The notes below the pieces were generated by a model. That model made no database searches, had not been told where the DNA came from, and saw only the letters and a program-made list of their open reading frames with translations. 64,000 nucleotides of DNA. It comes from DASWJZ01 sp963846475. GTDB lineage: Bacteria > Pseudomonadota > Alphaproteobacteria > Rhizobiales > Afifellaceae. Made by a program: the position numbers and the translations under genes. Position 1 is the first letter of the stretch, and each line of letters begins with the position of its first letter. Of the stretch, positions 7,309-16,656 are shown in pieces. Location: assembly GCA_963846475.1 (NCBI GenBank), contig CAWJVZ010000004.1, forward strand, positions 3,596,001 to 3,660,000, read 5' to 3'.

Positions 7309-8215
7309 ATGTCGGAACGTCGAATCGCGCGCCGGGTGGAGTGGCCGACGATCCTCGTCCTGGCGGCCTGCTACGCCGGCTGGCTCGCGGCGACCTTTTT
7401 CTATGACTTGATCGGGTCCTGGCTGCTCCTCCTGATCGCCGCACCGCTGGTCACCCTGCACTCGTCACTGCAGCACGAGGCGCTGCACGGGCACCCGACC
7501 CGCTCGGCGGCGCTCAACGAGGCGCTGGTCCTGCCGCCCCTCGGCCTGCTTTTTCCCTACCGCCGCTTCAAGGCGCTGCATCTCCGCCACCACAACGACC
7601 AGTCCCTGACCGATCCCTATGACGATCCGGAGAGTTTCTACCTTGCCGCCGCGGATTGGCAGCGCCTGCCGGAATGGCTACGCCGCGTGCTTGAGTTCAA
7701 CAACACCTTCTTCGGCCGCTTCACGGTTGGGCCCGCTGGTCATGCTCGTCGGCTTTGTGGCGAGCGAGGTTCGGCTGATGCAAGCGGGCGACAGGCAGAT
7801 CCGCCGTGCCTGGATCCAACATTGCGCCGGCATCGTCCTGGTATTTGCCTGGACCGCGATCGTCTGCGGCATCCCGGTCTGGCTCTACGTGCTCGTCGCC
7901 TATCTCGGCTTGTCGATCCTGACGGTGCGCACCTTCGCCGAGCACCAGGCGCATGAGAAGCACGGCGGCCGCACGGTCATCGTCGAGGCGTCGCCGTTCT
8001 TCGGCCTGCTGTTCCTCAACAACAACCTCCACTATGTCCACCACGAGCACCCGCGCGTGGCGTGGTACGATCTGCCAAAACTCTACCGGGCCCGCCGCGG
8101 CGAGTTTCTGGCGGCCAACGAGAGCTACAGCTTTTCCGGCTATGGCGAGATGTTCCGCCGCTACCTGTTCCAACGCAAGACGCCGGTTCCGCACCCGATC
8201 CTGCGCCAGGGCTGA
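7309..8215 (+). CDS. Membrane fatty-acid desaturase-like protein, one frameshift
   Basis: A ~300-residue integral-membrane di-iron protein. The three histidine boxes are visible: HEALHGH, HLRHH and HYVHHEHP. Hydrophobic segments surround LVLAACYAGWLAATFFY, LLLIAAPLVTL and VWLYVLVAYLGLSIL. The frame shifts near 7725, where FTVGP continues as LVMLVGFVASEV; one C too many in a CCC run would explain it. The family desaturates or hydroxylates acyl or related hydrophobic chains in the inner membrane; the substrate is unknown. It is followed after 2 bases by the PhnD-like gene, which suggests an operon, and is divergent from an XRE regulator. Confidence 0.8.
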
Positions 8216-8217
8216 CC

Positions 8218-8998
8218 TTGTTTGATGGACCGCCTCCGGTCGCATCGCTGCCGATGTACGACTGGCCGGAGCTGCAATGGGCGCATGACGCGCTCTGGGC
8301 GGCGATCGCGAAGCGGCTAAAAGCACTTGGTATGCCAGCGCCCGCGATCCTCGACCGCCGGCGGCCGGCAGAGGAGGTCTGGCTCGATCCCGGCCTGATC
8401 CTGTCGCAGACGTGCGGCTGGCCCTATTCCACGCGATTGCTGGAAAAAGTGCGGATCGTCGCCACGCCCGTCTACCAGGTCGAGGGTTGCGATGGGCCGC
8501 TCTATTCCAGCATCATCGTCACGCGCCGCAATGAGCGGGCCAAGAACCTCTCAGGCTTTGAAGGTCGGCCGCTACGCGGTGAACGTACGCGACAGCCTGT
8601 CCGGTTATGTCGCGCTGGCGGCGGCGCTGCGCGAAGCGGGACTCGATCCGGCCTGCATCGAGTGGGTCGATACGGGCAGCCATCGCGCCTCGGTTCGCGC
8701 CGTCGCCGATGGCCAAGCCGAAGTGGCCGCGATCGACGCGGTCTGCTGGGCGCTCGCCGAAAAATACGAGAGCGAGGCGGTGCGGGGCCTGAGCGTTCTC
8801 TGCCGGACGCCGCTCAGGCCGGGACTGCCGCTGATCACGGCCGGAAGCCGGAGCGACGACGAGCTGGCGCTCCTGCAAGGCGTCCTGGAAGATGCCCTTG
8901 CGAGCGAGGAGACCCGGGAAGCGCGCAACGCGCTGTCGCTCTCCGGAACCGCCCTCATGAAGGAATCCGATTATCTGGCGCTCTCGGCGCTGAGATAA
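8218..8998 (+). CDS. PhnD-like phosphate/phosphonate-binding family protein, one frameshift
   Basis: About 260 residues with the type-2 periplasmic-binding fold of the PhnD-like family: ASLPMYDWPELQWAHDALW, LSQTCGWPYSTRL, then after a frameshift near 8568 YAVNVRDSLSGYVAL and the Asp-containing VAAIDAVCWALAEKY. No signal peptide is seen, so it may be cytoplasmic or sensor-like rather than a true transporter subunit. No permease or ATPase is adjacent. The start is uncertain: TTG at 8218 or ATG at 8254. The close link to the desaturase gene suggests a joint, unknown function. Confidence 0.7.
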
Positions 8999-9012
8999 GA
9001 TCCCCGTCCGCA

Positions 9013-10405
9013 TCAAGCGCGCGAGCCGAGCCGCTGGTCGCGTGGATAGCGGGACATGCATTCGTAACCTGTCTCCGTGATCAGCACCTGCTCCTCGAGC
9101 TTCACGCCTTCGTGGCCGCCATGGCGACCGATGTAGCTTTCGACACACACCACCATGTTCGGCTCCAGTACGCCGTCATAGCCGGAGCGCTGCCAGTCCT
9201 CGGCATACGGCACGGCCGGATACTCGTCGCAGAGTCCGACCCCGTGGAAGAGCACGGAATAGCGGTTCGGCAGATAGTCTGCGGGCACGCTCGCGGCGGA
9301 ATGGGAGAGCTCGCGAAAAGTCCGACCCGGCCGCAGCATCTCCATGTTCGCGGCGATCTGCTCCTCCGCCATCGCATAAAGTGCGCGCTGCTCGTTGGTC
9401 GGCCTGCCCGAGCCGGAGAGCCAGGTGCGGGAAATGTCGCAGCAATAGCCATAAGGGCCGATAAGGTCCGTATCGAAGGCGACGAGGTCGCCGGCCTCGA
9501 TCACCCGCGCCGAACACTCCTGGAACCAGGGATTGGTGCGCGGCCCAGAGGAGAGGAGGCGAGTCTCGATCCATTCGCCGCCGCGGCGGATGTTTTCCGC
9601 ATGGAGGATGGCCCAGAGGTCGTTCTCCGTCATGCCGGGCAGAAGCGCACGCTCCATGACTCCCATCGCCGCCTCGCACGCCGCGACGGCACGGCGCATC
9701 GCCCTCAGCTCGTCGGTGCATTTCACCGTCCGCGCATGCTCCATCACCTCCTCGCCGCTGAACACGGAGATGCCGTGCTCGGCCAAGGCAGCGACCCCGT
9801 CGGGATTGATCTTGTCGACGGCCAGCCGCTTGTTGCCGCCGCCGCAGCCCCTCAGGATATCGGCGATCTCGGCGGCCCAGAGTTTTGCGCGCTCCTGCGC
9901 GTGCTCGCCGGCCTCATAGTAGAACCAGGCCTTGCCGTGGCGGATCTCGTCGACAAGGTCGAGGTGCCAGGAGAGGTGCTCGCAATTGTGAAAATCCCAG
10001 AGGATCAGCGGGCCCTCTGTCGCGACGAATGCGTAGCGCACGGGATTGTGCGTGCACCAGAGCTGCATGTCGGTGGAATCGGTGGCGTAGCGGACGTTGA
10101 GCGGGTCGTAGACGAGCACGCCGGCGAGGTCGCGCGCCTTGAGCTCGCCTGCGGATGCGCGTCAGGCGATAGCGGCGGGCGGCGACCATGTCCGGCGCTT
10201 CGAGTCCGAGCGCAAGCCATTCCCGCTCCGCCAGCTCGCCATAGCCGATGACGTGCTGATTGAGGCTCGCGGCCTTCTCCATGGCGTAGCGGGCAAGCGC
10301 GTCGCGCGGCGCGTCGTTGCCGGGATGATCGGGTATCTCGAAAGGCGCAATTTTGCGCCGCCTTCCGGGGAACGGGCCTCCTCCTGCGGGGTGATTTGTG
10401 TGCAT
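9013..10405 (-). CDS. M24-fold metalloenzyme, DddP-like, one frameshift
   Basis: About 460 residues. The C-terminal pita-bread domain has the metal ligands in order: FDTDLIGPYGYCCDISRTW (two Asp), FHGVGLCDE (His), CVESYIG (Glu) and KLEEQVLIT (Glu). The segments YDPLNVRYATDSTDMQLW and WIETRLLSSGPRTNPWFQE resemble DddP, the M24-type DMSP lyase, more than proline aminopeptidases. The frame shifts near 10140; upstream of it lies the N-terminal ALGLEAPDMVAARRYRL. Many soil bacteria carry DddP-like proteins whose substrate is unproven, so cleavage of DMSP to DMS and acrylate is only a possibility here. It is monocistronic. Confidence 0.7.
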
Positions 10406-10553
10406 GGAAGTTCTGCTCGCGTGGGTTCCCGGCAAGCTGCACGGAAGCGAAGGAGTAGGACCGCGCGACATCGAGCGGCGTATCTCCATAGCCGGCCCGC
10501 GCCCAATTCGCATCCCCCGTGCTATGATGGCGGTGACAGGTTGGGAACCAAGC

Positions 10554-11116
10554 ATGTCCGAGCCGCGGCACCGACGCATGACGCCGGATGAGTTCTTCGC
10601 GTGGCAGAAAAGCCAGGACCGGAACTACGAGCTCGTCGACGGCGCGCCAGTGCTGCCGCTGAAAGCGATGACCGGGGCGACACGGGCGCACGACCGGCTT
10701 ACTGTTCGCGCGCTTGCGTCGCTATCGCGCCAGCTCGCGGGCGGCCCCTGCGAGCCGAGCACACAAGACATCGCGGTTCGCACCCCGTTGGGTGGCGTGC
10801 GCAGTCCCGACGTCCTGATCGACTGCGGATCATCATCGATGGAGGCAGCCGAGCCCCGCGTCGTCATCGAGGTTCTCTCTCCATCCACGACCAATGTCGA
10901 TCGCTTCCGAAGGTCGAGGAATACAAGAGCCACCCGTCGATAAGAGTTATCCTGCTAGTCGACACACGCTCAGCCAGGGTAGGGGCGTGGAGACGCTCGG
11001 GACAGGCGTGGGAGTTCGAGGATCATCAGGGAACAGACACGTCCATTCCGCTGCCGGAGATCGGCGCTACTCTTGATCTAGAAGAGCTGTACCGAGGCTA
11101 CGCGTTCGAAGGCTGA
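10554..11116 (+). CDS. Uma2 family putative endonuclease, one frameshift
   Basis: About 187 residues, of which MTPDEFFAWQKSQDRNYELV opens the Uma2 (DUF820) fold. The PD-(D/E)XK-like core follows: E in YELVDG, RSPDVLIDCG and VIEVLSPST. A frameshift near 10915 (RFR to KVEEYKSHPSIRVILLVD) is explained by one missing base. Uma2 proteins are abundant in cyanobacteria and some alphaproteobacteria, have the restriction-endonuclease fold and no settled role. The gene stands alone and is divergent from the M24 gene. Confidence 0.75.
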
Positions 11117-11184
11117 GGCCTCGCCCGCCTTGCTTCGCCGGCTCACACGCGATAGGCGGAATCGACAGCCGCTGAAAGGTCCGA

Positions 11185-12498
11185 ATGATGGCTCGAAGAG
11201 CCGGCACTGCCGACCTGCCGCTGCACGGCGGCCGGGTGCCGAAATGGCTGGCCGATCGGATGACCCGCCTCGGCGCGGTGATGAGCGAGGCGATCGTCCA
11301 TCATTACGGCCGCGACGAGCTCTTGCGCCGCCTCGCCCATCCTTTCTGGTTCCAGTCGTTCGGGGCGGTGATGGGCATGGACTGGCACTCGTCCGGCATC
11401 ACCACGAGCGTCATCGGCGCGCTGAAGCGCGGGCTGACGCCGCTGGAGAAGGAGCTCGGCATCCACGTCTGCGGCGGGCGCGGAAAACATTCGAGGCAGA
11501 CGCCACACGAGCTCACGGCGATCGGCGAGCGGGTCGGCTTCGACGGCACGGCGCTGGCCACCGCCAGCCGGCTCGTCGCCAAGGTCGACAGCGCCGCATT
11601 GCAGGACGGCTTCGAGCTCTACCTGCACGGATTCATCGTCACCGACGAGGGCAAGTGGGTGGTCGTCCAGCAGGGCATGAACGGCGGCCTGAGGCAGGCG
11701 CGCCGCTACCACTGGCTTTCGGAAGGGCTGAAGAGTTTTGTCGACGAGCCGCACGCGGCGATCGAAGGACAGGGTCAGGGGGAAATCGTGAACCTGACCG
11801 ACCGCCGGGCAGAGATGTCGCGCCGGACCCAGCTCGATTTGCTCGATTCGCTCGGGCCGGACGGCATCGCCCGCGAGCTGTCGGCGCTTGCGGCGCGCGC
11901 CGACAAAGCCGCTCTGCCTGCGGCTCCGGCGCAATTGCAGCTGCCGCATCTCGTGATGCCGGCACACCACGAGGTGCGTGCCAGCGACGTCATGGTGCGG
12001 CGCCTGCACGGCAATCTTGCCGCGGCGGCCGATCGCGGCCCCGCCGATTTCGCCGAGCTGCTGCTCGTTCCAGGCGTGGGAGCGCGCACCGTCCGCGCCC
12101 TCGCCATGGTCGCCGAGGTGGTGCATGGCTCGCCCTACCGCTTCGCCGACCCGGCACGGTTTTCGCTGGCGCACGGCGGCAAGGACGGGCACCCCTTCCC
12201 GGTGCCGCTTAAGGTCTACGACGAGACGATCCGGGTGCTGAAATCCGCCGTCCGGAAGGCGAAGCTCGGACGCGAGGAAGAGCTCGGCGCCTTGCAGCGG
12301 CTGGACGCGCAGGCCCGGCAGCTGGAGCGTCACGCCACCGGGCCTTCCGTAGAGGAGCTGATCGCCGATGAGCGGGCGCGCTCGCATTCCTACGAGGGCC
12401 GGACTGTCTTCGGCCCGGCGGAGCCGCCGCCGGCGCTGGCACCCGGCGCGCATTCCTCCACGCCTGCTCGACCGGCGCGGCGAGCCTCGCCGCGATGA
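11185..12498 (+). CDS. DUF763 family protein
   Basis: A complete 437-residue protein. It opens with RAGTADLPLHGGRVPKWLA, typical of DUF763, and has HPFWFQSFGAVMGMDWHSSG, CGGRGKHSRQTP and LYLHGFIVTDEGKWVVVQQG. Near residue 290 there is a helix-hairpin-helix DNA-binding motif (LLLVPGVGARTVRALAMVAE). The family occurs in archaea and scattered bacteria and has no proven function; the HhH suggests contact with DNA. The last ~25 residues are Pro/Ala-rich and probably disordered. Two Met codons occur at the start. It is convergent with the AlkB-like gene with 4 bases between. Confidence 0.8.
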   Translation: MMARRAGTADLPLHGGRVPKWLADRMTRLGAVMSEAIVHHYGRDELLRRLAHPFWFQSFGAVMGMDWHSSGITTSVIGALKRGLTPLEKELGIHVCGGRGKHSRQTPHELTAIGERVGFDGTALATASRLVAKVDSAALQDGFELYLHGFIVTDEGKWVVVQQGMNGGLRQARRYHWLSEGLKSFVDEPHAAIEGQGQGEIVNLTDRRAEMSRRTQLDLLDSLGPDGIARELSALAARADKAALPAAPAQLQLPHLVMPAHHEVRASDVMVRRLHGNLAAAADRGPADFAELLLVPGVGARTVRALAMVAEVVHGSPYRFADPARFSLAHGGKDGHPFPVPLKVYDETIRVLKSAVRKAKLGREEELGALQRLDAQARQLERHATGPSVEELIADERARSHSYEGRTVFGPAEPPPALAPGAHSSTPARPARRASPR

Positions 12499-12502
12499 GC
12501 GT

Positions 12503-13078
12503 TCAGCCTGACCGGAAATTCCGGAAAGTGATCGAGTAGCGGAGGTTGTCCACGGCGGGAATGGAGTGCTCCCATTCCGTCCGCGCCGGCCCCTGCAGGA
12601 GGTAGGCGGAGCGCGGCTCCGCGAGGAGCGAGCGACGCTCCCAGCCGTCGCCGTGCTTCCGCCTCAGGCGGAATACGCATTGCGATAGAAGCGAGATGCC
12701 CACCACCTCTCCGAAGACGGCCTTGTCCCGATGCCAGCCGATACCCGCGCCGGGAGAATATTCGGTCAATAGGACCTGCTGGAGCTCGGGCGGCGCGATG
12801 GCGGCCAAGACGGCGGCGCGCTCGCGGAGCGGCAGCAGGTAGGCGGGCATGTCGTCGGCCTGGCGGAGCTCGCGCGCGCCGAAATCGTATTTCCAGCCGA
12901 AGGAGAGGACGCGCCGCTTGCCGAGGTAGCCGTGGAACTCGAATTCCTTGAAGGGCAGGCCGGCAAAGCGCTCGACGAGCTCACGCTCCTCGGCCGGGGC
13001 CAAGAAATCCGGCCGATACGCAAAGCCTTCGGGCAGCGCGGCGCTCGCTCTGAAGAGATCCGGGTGGGCAGCTTGCAT
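12503..13078 (-). CDS. AlkB-like 2-oxoglutarate/Fe(II) dioxygenase
   Basis: A 191-residue protein. The iron ligands are H116 and D118 in IGWHRDKAVFG and H171 in EWEHSIP, and R180 and R186 near the end (LRYSITFRNFR) can bind 2-oxoglutarate. Substrate-side features include LLTEYSPGAGIGWHRD and YLLQGPARTEWEHSIP, as in AlkB homologues that repair alkylated nucleic acids by oxidative demethylation. It is shorter than ALKBH5-like proteins and close to the bacterial ALKBH-type DNA-repair enzymes. No Ada regulator is nearby. The substrate (DNA, RNA or protein) cannot be read from the sequence. Confidence 0.8.
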   Translation of the reverse strand: MQAAHPDLFRASAALPEGFAYRPDFLAPAEERELVERFAGLPFKEFEFHGYLGKRRVLSFGWKYDFGARELRQADDMPAYLLPLRERAAVLAAIAPPELQQVLLTEYSPGAGIGWHRDKAVFGEVVGISLLSQCVFRLRRKHGDGWERRSLLAEPRSAYLLQGPARTEWEHSIPAVDNLRYSITFRNFRSG

Positions 13079-13199
13079 GAATTTTTCCCATGCACGTCTC
13101 GGGCCCGCCTCAAGTCATGCCGGTTTTCCTCCTCTGCAAGTGGCGCTGCAGCGGACATCACCAGACCCGCCCTAAGGAGGCAGGAGCTGAGCGCGCCAA

Positions 13200-13321
13200 A
13201 TCGTCCCGCGGCCTCTCGGCCCGAGGTTATCAAAGAGCCTTTTGCCTCCTCGTGGGCGAGGAGGGAGCGGAGCGCCTGAAGAACGCCTCGCAAATTAAAT
13301 AATGGCGCCTCCAGGCGCCCC
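13200..13321 (+). repeat. Left part of the dispersed repeat, split by the IS110 element
   Basis: Matches the reverse complement of 4609-4735 up to and including the palindrome GGCGCCTCCAGGCGCC (13304-13319). The similarity stops abruptly after the CC at 13320-13321, which marks the left end of the inserted element. The interval 13079-13199 shows no gene. Confidence 0.7.
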
Positions 13322-13439
13322 TGTACCGGTGATGGCCGGTGATCCTGCAAAGCTTGGCTCGGCGAAAGCGAAGCCGGCCGCACGCGCGCCCTCCGTGGCG
13401 CCGTAGCGGGCGGGCGGCTTCGCGGGTCCGGCAAATCGG

Positions 13440-13647
13440 CTCAGACAGGAGGACCGGGGCCGGCCGGCCGGGAGCGACCGAAGCGCCCCAGCGCCGCCGC
13501 TGTCAAAGCGGCGAGCACCACGCGCGGACATGTGCCCCGGCTGGCGGCTGCGATTGCAGGCCCAGTGGGGAGACCGCGCCCTTGAGCGCCAGGTACAGGG
13601 ATCGGCCGACGTCGCGGCGGGCTCGTTGCGAGAACAGGGAGAGGAGC
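13440..13647 (+). ncRNA. Candidate bridge RNA of the IS110 element
   Basis: Four guide-like segments occur in the order known for IS621. Target loop: AAGCGCCCC (13481-13489) equals the left target plus core AGGCGCCCC in 8 of 9 positions, then a 7-bp stem (13495-13501 with 13507-13513), then CGCGCGG (13521-13527), the reverse complement of the core plus right target CCGCGCG. Donor loop: GTGGGGAGACC (13565-13575) equals the right IS end GTGGGGAGTCC in 10 of 11, then GGTACAGG (13592-13599), the reverse complement of core plus left IS end CCTGTACC. RNA limits are approximate. Function is inferred from the IS621 model, not shown. Confidence 0.7.
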
Positions 13648-14895
13648 ATGGAAGAACAGATCTGGTATGCCGGCGTCGATTGGGCGTCGCAGGCGCATGT
13701 CGTTTGTCTGTCGGATGCGCAGGGGCGCGGCAAGCGCGTGCGCAGCTTCGCTCATGGCGGCGAGGGCCTGGCTGAGATGGGCGCCTGGCTGATCGCCGCG
13801 AGCGGCGCCGCGCCGCAAGCGGTGCATGTCGCCATCGAGGTGCCGCACGGGCCGGTCGTTGAGGCGCTCATGGAGCGCGGCTTCACCGTCTACGCGGTCA
13901 ATCCCAAGCAGCTCGACCGCTTCCGCGACCGCTTCACGCTGGCCGGCGCCAAGGACGACAGCCGCGACGCCGAGGTGCTGGCCGATGCGCTGAGGACCGA
14001 CCGGCCGCGCCTGCGTCCGTTGCGGCCGGCCGATCCGCTGGTCATCGAGCTGCGCGAATGGTCGCGGATCGCCGACGAACTGACCGTCGAGCAGGTCCGT
14101 CTCGCCAACCGCATGCGAGACCAGCTCTGGCGCTACTTCCCGGCCATGCTGGAGCTCGCCGATGATCTCGCCGCCGAATGGTTCCTGCAACTGTGGGAGA
14201 GCGCGCCGACGCCCGATAAGGCCCGCCGCCTCCGCCAAGCCAGTCTCGCCAAGCTCCTCAAGCGGCATCGCATCCGCCGCTTCGATGCGGCCGAGGCCTT
14301 GAAGCAGCTCCGCCGGCCGCCCATCCAGGTCGCCGCCGGCGCCACCGAGGCGGCAACCGCCCACATCCGCACGCTCATTCCCCGCCTGCGCCTCGTCAGC
14401 CGCCAGATCAAAGAGGCGCACGGCGAGCTCGATCGCCTGCTCGCCAGCCTCGCTGCGCCCGAGGAGGACGCGCCGGGGCAGCCGCAAGAGCAGCGTGACG
14501 TGACCATCCTGAGATCCCTGCCAGGCATCGGAAGGATCGTCTGCGCCACGCTGCTCGCAGAGGCCGGCGAGGCCCTGCGCGAGCGAGACTATCAGGCGCT
14601 GCGCTGCTTGTCCGGCGTCGCCCCGGTGACCAAGCAGTCGGGCAAGCGCCGCATCGTCCTGCGCCGCCGGGCTTGTCATCGCCGCCTCAGCGACGCCGTC
14701 CATCATTGGGCGCGCACCGCCATCCAGCACGACCCGCGAAGCCGCGCCAAATACGCCGCCCTGCGCCAACGCGGCCATTCGCATGCCCGCGCGCTTCGCT
14801 CCGTCGCCGACCGTCTGCTCGCCGTTGCCTGCGCCATGCTCGCCAGCCGCACCCTGTTCGCCACCGCAGCGGCAAGTCAAAAAAGCGCTTGCTAA
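13648..14895 (+). CDS. IS110-family DEDD transposase (recombinase)
   Basis: A 415-residue protein. The RuvC-like domain has D11 (YAGVDWASQAH), E64 (HVAIEVPHGP), and D104 and D107 (AKDDSRDAEV). The C-terminal Tnp domain has LRSLPGIGRIVCATLLAEAG, LRCLSGVAPVTKQSGKRR with the likely catalytic S331, and a final helical RSRAKYAALRQRGHSHARAL. A coiled-coil-like stretch connects them. The start at 13648 is supported by GGAGAGGAG just upstream and by the family N-terminus; the frame is open further upstream but that part is the non-coding RNA end. The enzyme, guided by bridge RNA, would recombine the circular element with its target. Confidence 0.9.
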   Translation: MEEQIWYAGVDWASQAHVVCLSDAQGRGKRVRSFAHGGEGLAEMGAWLIAASGAAPQAVHVAIEVPHGPVVEALMERGFTVYAVNPKQLDRFRDRFTLAGAKDDSRDAEVLADALRTDRPRLRPLRPADPLVIELREWSRIADELTVEQVRLANRMRDQLWRYFPAMLELADDLAAEWFLQLWESAPTPDKARRLRQASLAKLLKRHRIRRFDAAEALKQLRRPPIQVAAGATEAATAHIRTLIPRLRLVSRQIKEAHGELDRLLASLAAPEEDAPGQPQEQRDVTILRSLPGIGRIVCATLLAEAGEALRERDYQALRCLSGVAPVTKQSGKRRIVLRRRACHRRLSDAVHHWARTAIQHDPRSRAKYAALRQRGHSHARALRSVADRLLAVACAMLASRTLFATAAASQKSAC

Positions 14896-14907
14896 ACGGT
14901 GGGGAGT

Positions 14908-15195
14908 CCGCGCGGCGTTATACGTTCCCCAACTCGCCCTTTCTCTTCCTGTCCTGCCCCGTGCTTGCGCCGTGGGCAGAAGCTCTAGCCGTGCAACAGC
15001 CGGCACCGGGATTGCTCCCGAGGGGGGCCCTTCTGAGGAACGCCGTCCCGGCTCCTGACCGAGGCTCCGTGGCGGCGCCGCCCACTGCTCCCGAAAAGCT
15101 CCGGTCCTTGCATCCCGGTCCCTCGTCGAGCAGCGGTATTTGGCGAGCTAGCACAAACGGAAACGGCTGTCTAGGACTTTTTTCACAAGCGTGCA
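14908..15195 (+). repeat. Right part of the dispersed repeat, split by the IS110 element
   Basis: Matches the reverse complement of 4325-4608 with about 95% identity over the first 230 bases and more loosely to about 15195. It begins exactly at the CC that follows the transposase gene. Between 15196 and 15414 I see only non-coding sequence with a short CCCTGATGTCACTCAGGGG hairpin-like piece (about 15228-15246). Confidence 0.7.
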
Positions 15196-15414
15196 AATTT
15201 CTCCTATCCCCTTGCGGTAGAGGGTGGCCCTGATGTCACTCAGGGGTCGGGAGAGGGCAACGCCAGCACTTTGCGGACATCTTCGAAATCCCGCGCCAAT
15301 CGCGCGGGATTGCGTCCTCGCCGAAACCGCTCCGGCCGGCTCTGGACCAACGTCCTGGGCTGGCAGCCGGAACAGCAAAGTTGAGCACTCCGCCCGGCGG
15401 GCAGGGACGATTCG

Positions 15415-16656
15415 TCAAAAACCCATCTGCTGGCGGCCGAGATCGGTCAGGTCCTTCTCCGTGGCGCGGCCCTTGAAATCGACCTCGAAATCCATCGCGG
15501 CGAAGTCCGGCGCCGAGCGGCCGGCGAGAAAGGCCTCCTTCTGGCGCGGGCAGGTAGGCGCGGTTCTTGGCGCAGTCCGGCGCCGAGCCGATATAGATGA
15601 CGCTGGCGAATTCCTTGCCGTTATGCTCGTCGCCGACCGCATGGCAGATGTCGGTGTGCCACCAGACCGTGTCGCCCGGCTGGACCTCGGGGATGGACAC
15701 CATGCCGGCCATCATCTCCGGATGCCATTTCGCGCTGACGCCGAGCGCCCGGCCGGGCGCGGCGCCGCAGAGGTCGTCCTCCGCGACGTCGTCCTGCAGG
15801 GCGCGGAGGAGCACGTAGGAGATGCCCTCGGCGATCGGGATGAGCTGCAGCGTGCCGTCCTTCGGGCCCTGGCGGGTCAGCGCCGTCCAGCCCTGATAGG
15901 TGCGGAACATCGAGCACACCGCCGGCGAGGGGATCTCCTCGCGTCTCCAGCCGGTGGCGTGCCGTCGAACGGGTCGTAGCCGCGCCAGTTGCCGGCGAAG
16001 ACCTCCTCGTAGACTTTCTGGTAGCCGGGATCGATCCAGCGCTCCACCGTGCCGGCGTCCATGTGCGGCGACAGGCCGAGCGTCTTGTCGCCGGGCTGGC
16101 GGCGGCGCACGCGGTCGGCGTAGGCGCACTGCTTGTCGGGATCGAAAACGCCGTCGAATTTCCACAGCCGGTCGAGGAAGGCGCGCGTCTCGGCGAGCTT
16201 CGGATCCTGGCGCGCCATGACCTGCGGCTTCGACCAATAGACGTTGAAGATCTGCGGCTTGCCGGCCTTGAGCTGCCGAAAAATACTTGTCGAGGCTGCG
16301 CTTCTCGACCTCGCGCTGCTCGTAGTCGTTCGTCTCCAGATAATCGCCGACCTCGGCGAACCAGTCGCTCGCCTGGGCGGCCGGGAAGACGCCGCGCACG
16401 ACCGCGCAGCCAGCCTTGCGGATCGCCTGGCGGGTGGCGTCGGACACGCGGCCGTCCTTGATGTCGCGGTAGGCGACTTCCGGCACGACCGGCCGGCCGG
16501 CGGCCGTGTCGGCGCGGATCTGATCGGCGGCGCGGCTGATGTGATCCTTCACGTCGGCGAAGGCGCGCTGCAGCGCTTCGCGGCGCGGCGCCATCTTGCG
16601 CTTGAAGGCGACGATCTGGTCCGTCACGTCGAATTTGTTGTCGGCCTCAGCGTGCA
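15415..16656 (-). CDS. DUF1479 (YbiU-type) dioxygenase, three frameshifts
   Basis: Joined over frameshifts near 16275, 15945 and 15545, the gene encodes ~410 residues of the DUF1479 family: IRKAGCAVVRGVFP, VYWSKPQVMARQDP, YADRVRRRQPGDKTLGLSPH, HMDAGTVERWIDPGYQ and WWHTDICHAVGDEHNG. The HMD near the centre and the late HTDICH fit the His-x-Asp...His ligands of 2-oxoglutarate/Fe(II) oxygenases. Function is unknown; E. coli YbiU is the reference member. The coherent protein across three indels suggests sequence errors or recent decay. The divergent AraC regulator at 17054 is the likely controller. Confidence 0.75.

Larger units (their letters stand above)
13322..14907 (+). mobile_element. IS110-family insertion sequence (~1.59 kb)
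   Basis: The ends are deduced by comparing the occupied repeat here with the uninterrupted copy at 4325-4735. The element lies between two CC dinucleotides (13320-13321 and 14908-14909), with a single CC in the empty site. There are no terminal inverted repeats and no longer target duplication, as usual for IS110. It has a ~326-base non-coding left end, one DEDD transposase gene and only 12 bases after the stop. A long 5' non-coding end is the IS110-group layout, where that end encodes the bridge RNA. The element appears intact. Confidence 0.8.

Noticed and set aside
9013..10405. Firm call as DMSP lyase
   Set aside because: The fold and several motifs agree, but substrate specificity in this family cannot be decided from sequence alone.
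13339..13647. N-terminal extension of the transposase from an upstream start
   Set aside because: Arg-rich translation with no homology; a good ribosome-binding site precedes 13648 and the region instead carries guide-like RNA segments.
13441..15006. 521-codon minus-strand open frame across the IS110 element
   Set aside because: Antisense shadow of the transposase; the plus strand has all catalytic residues and a ribosome-binding site.
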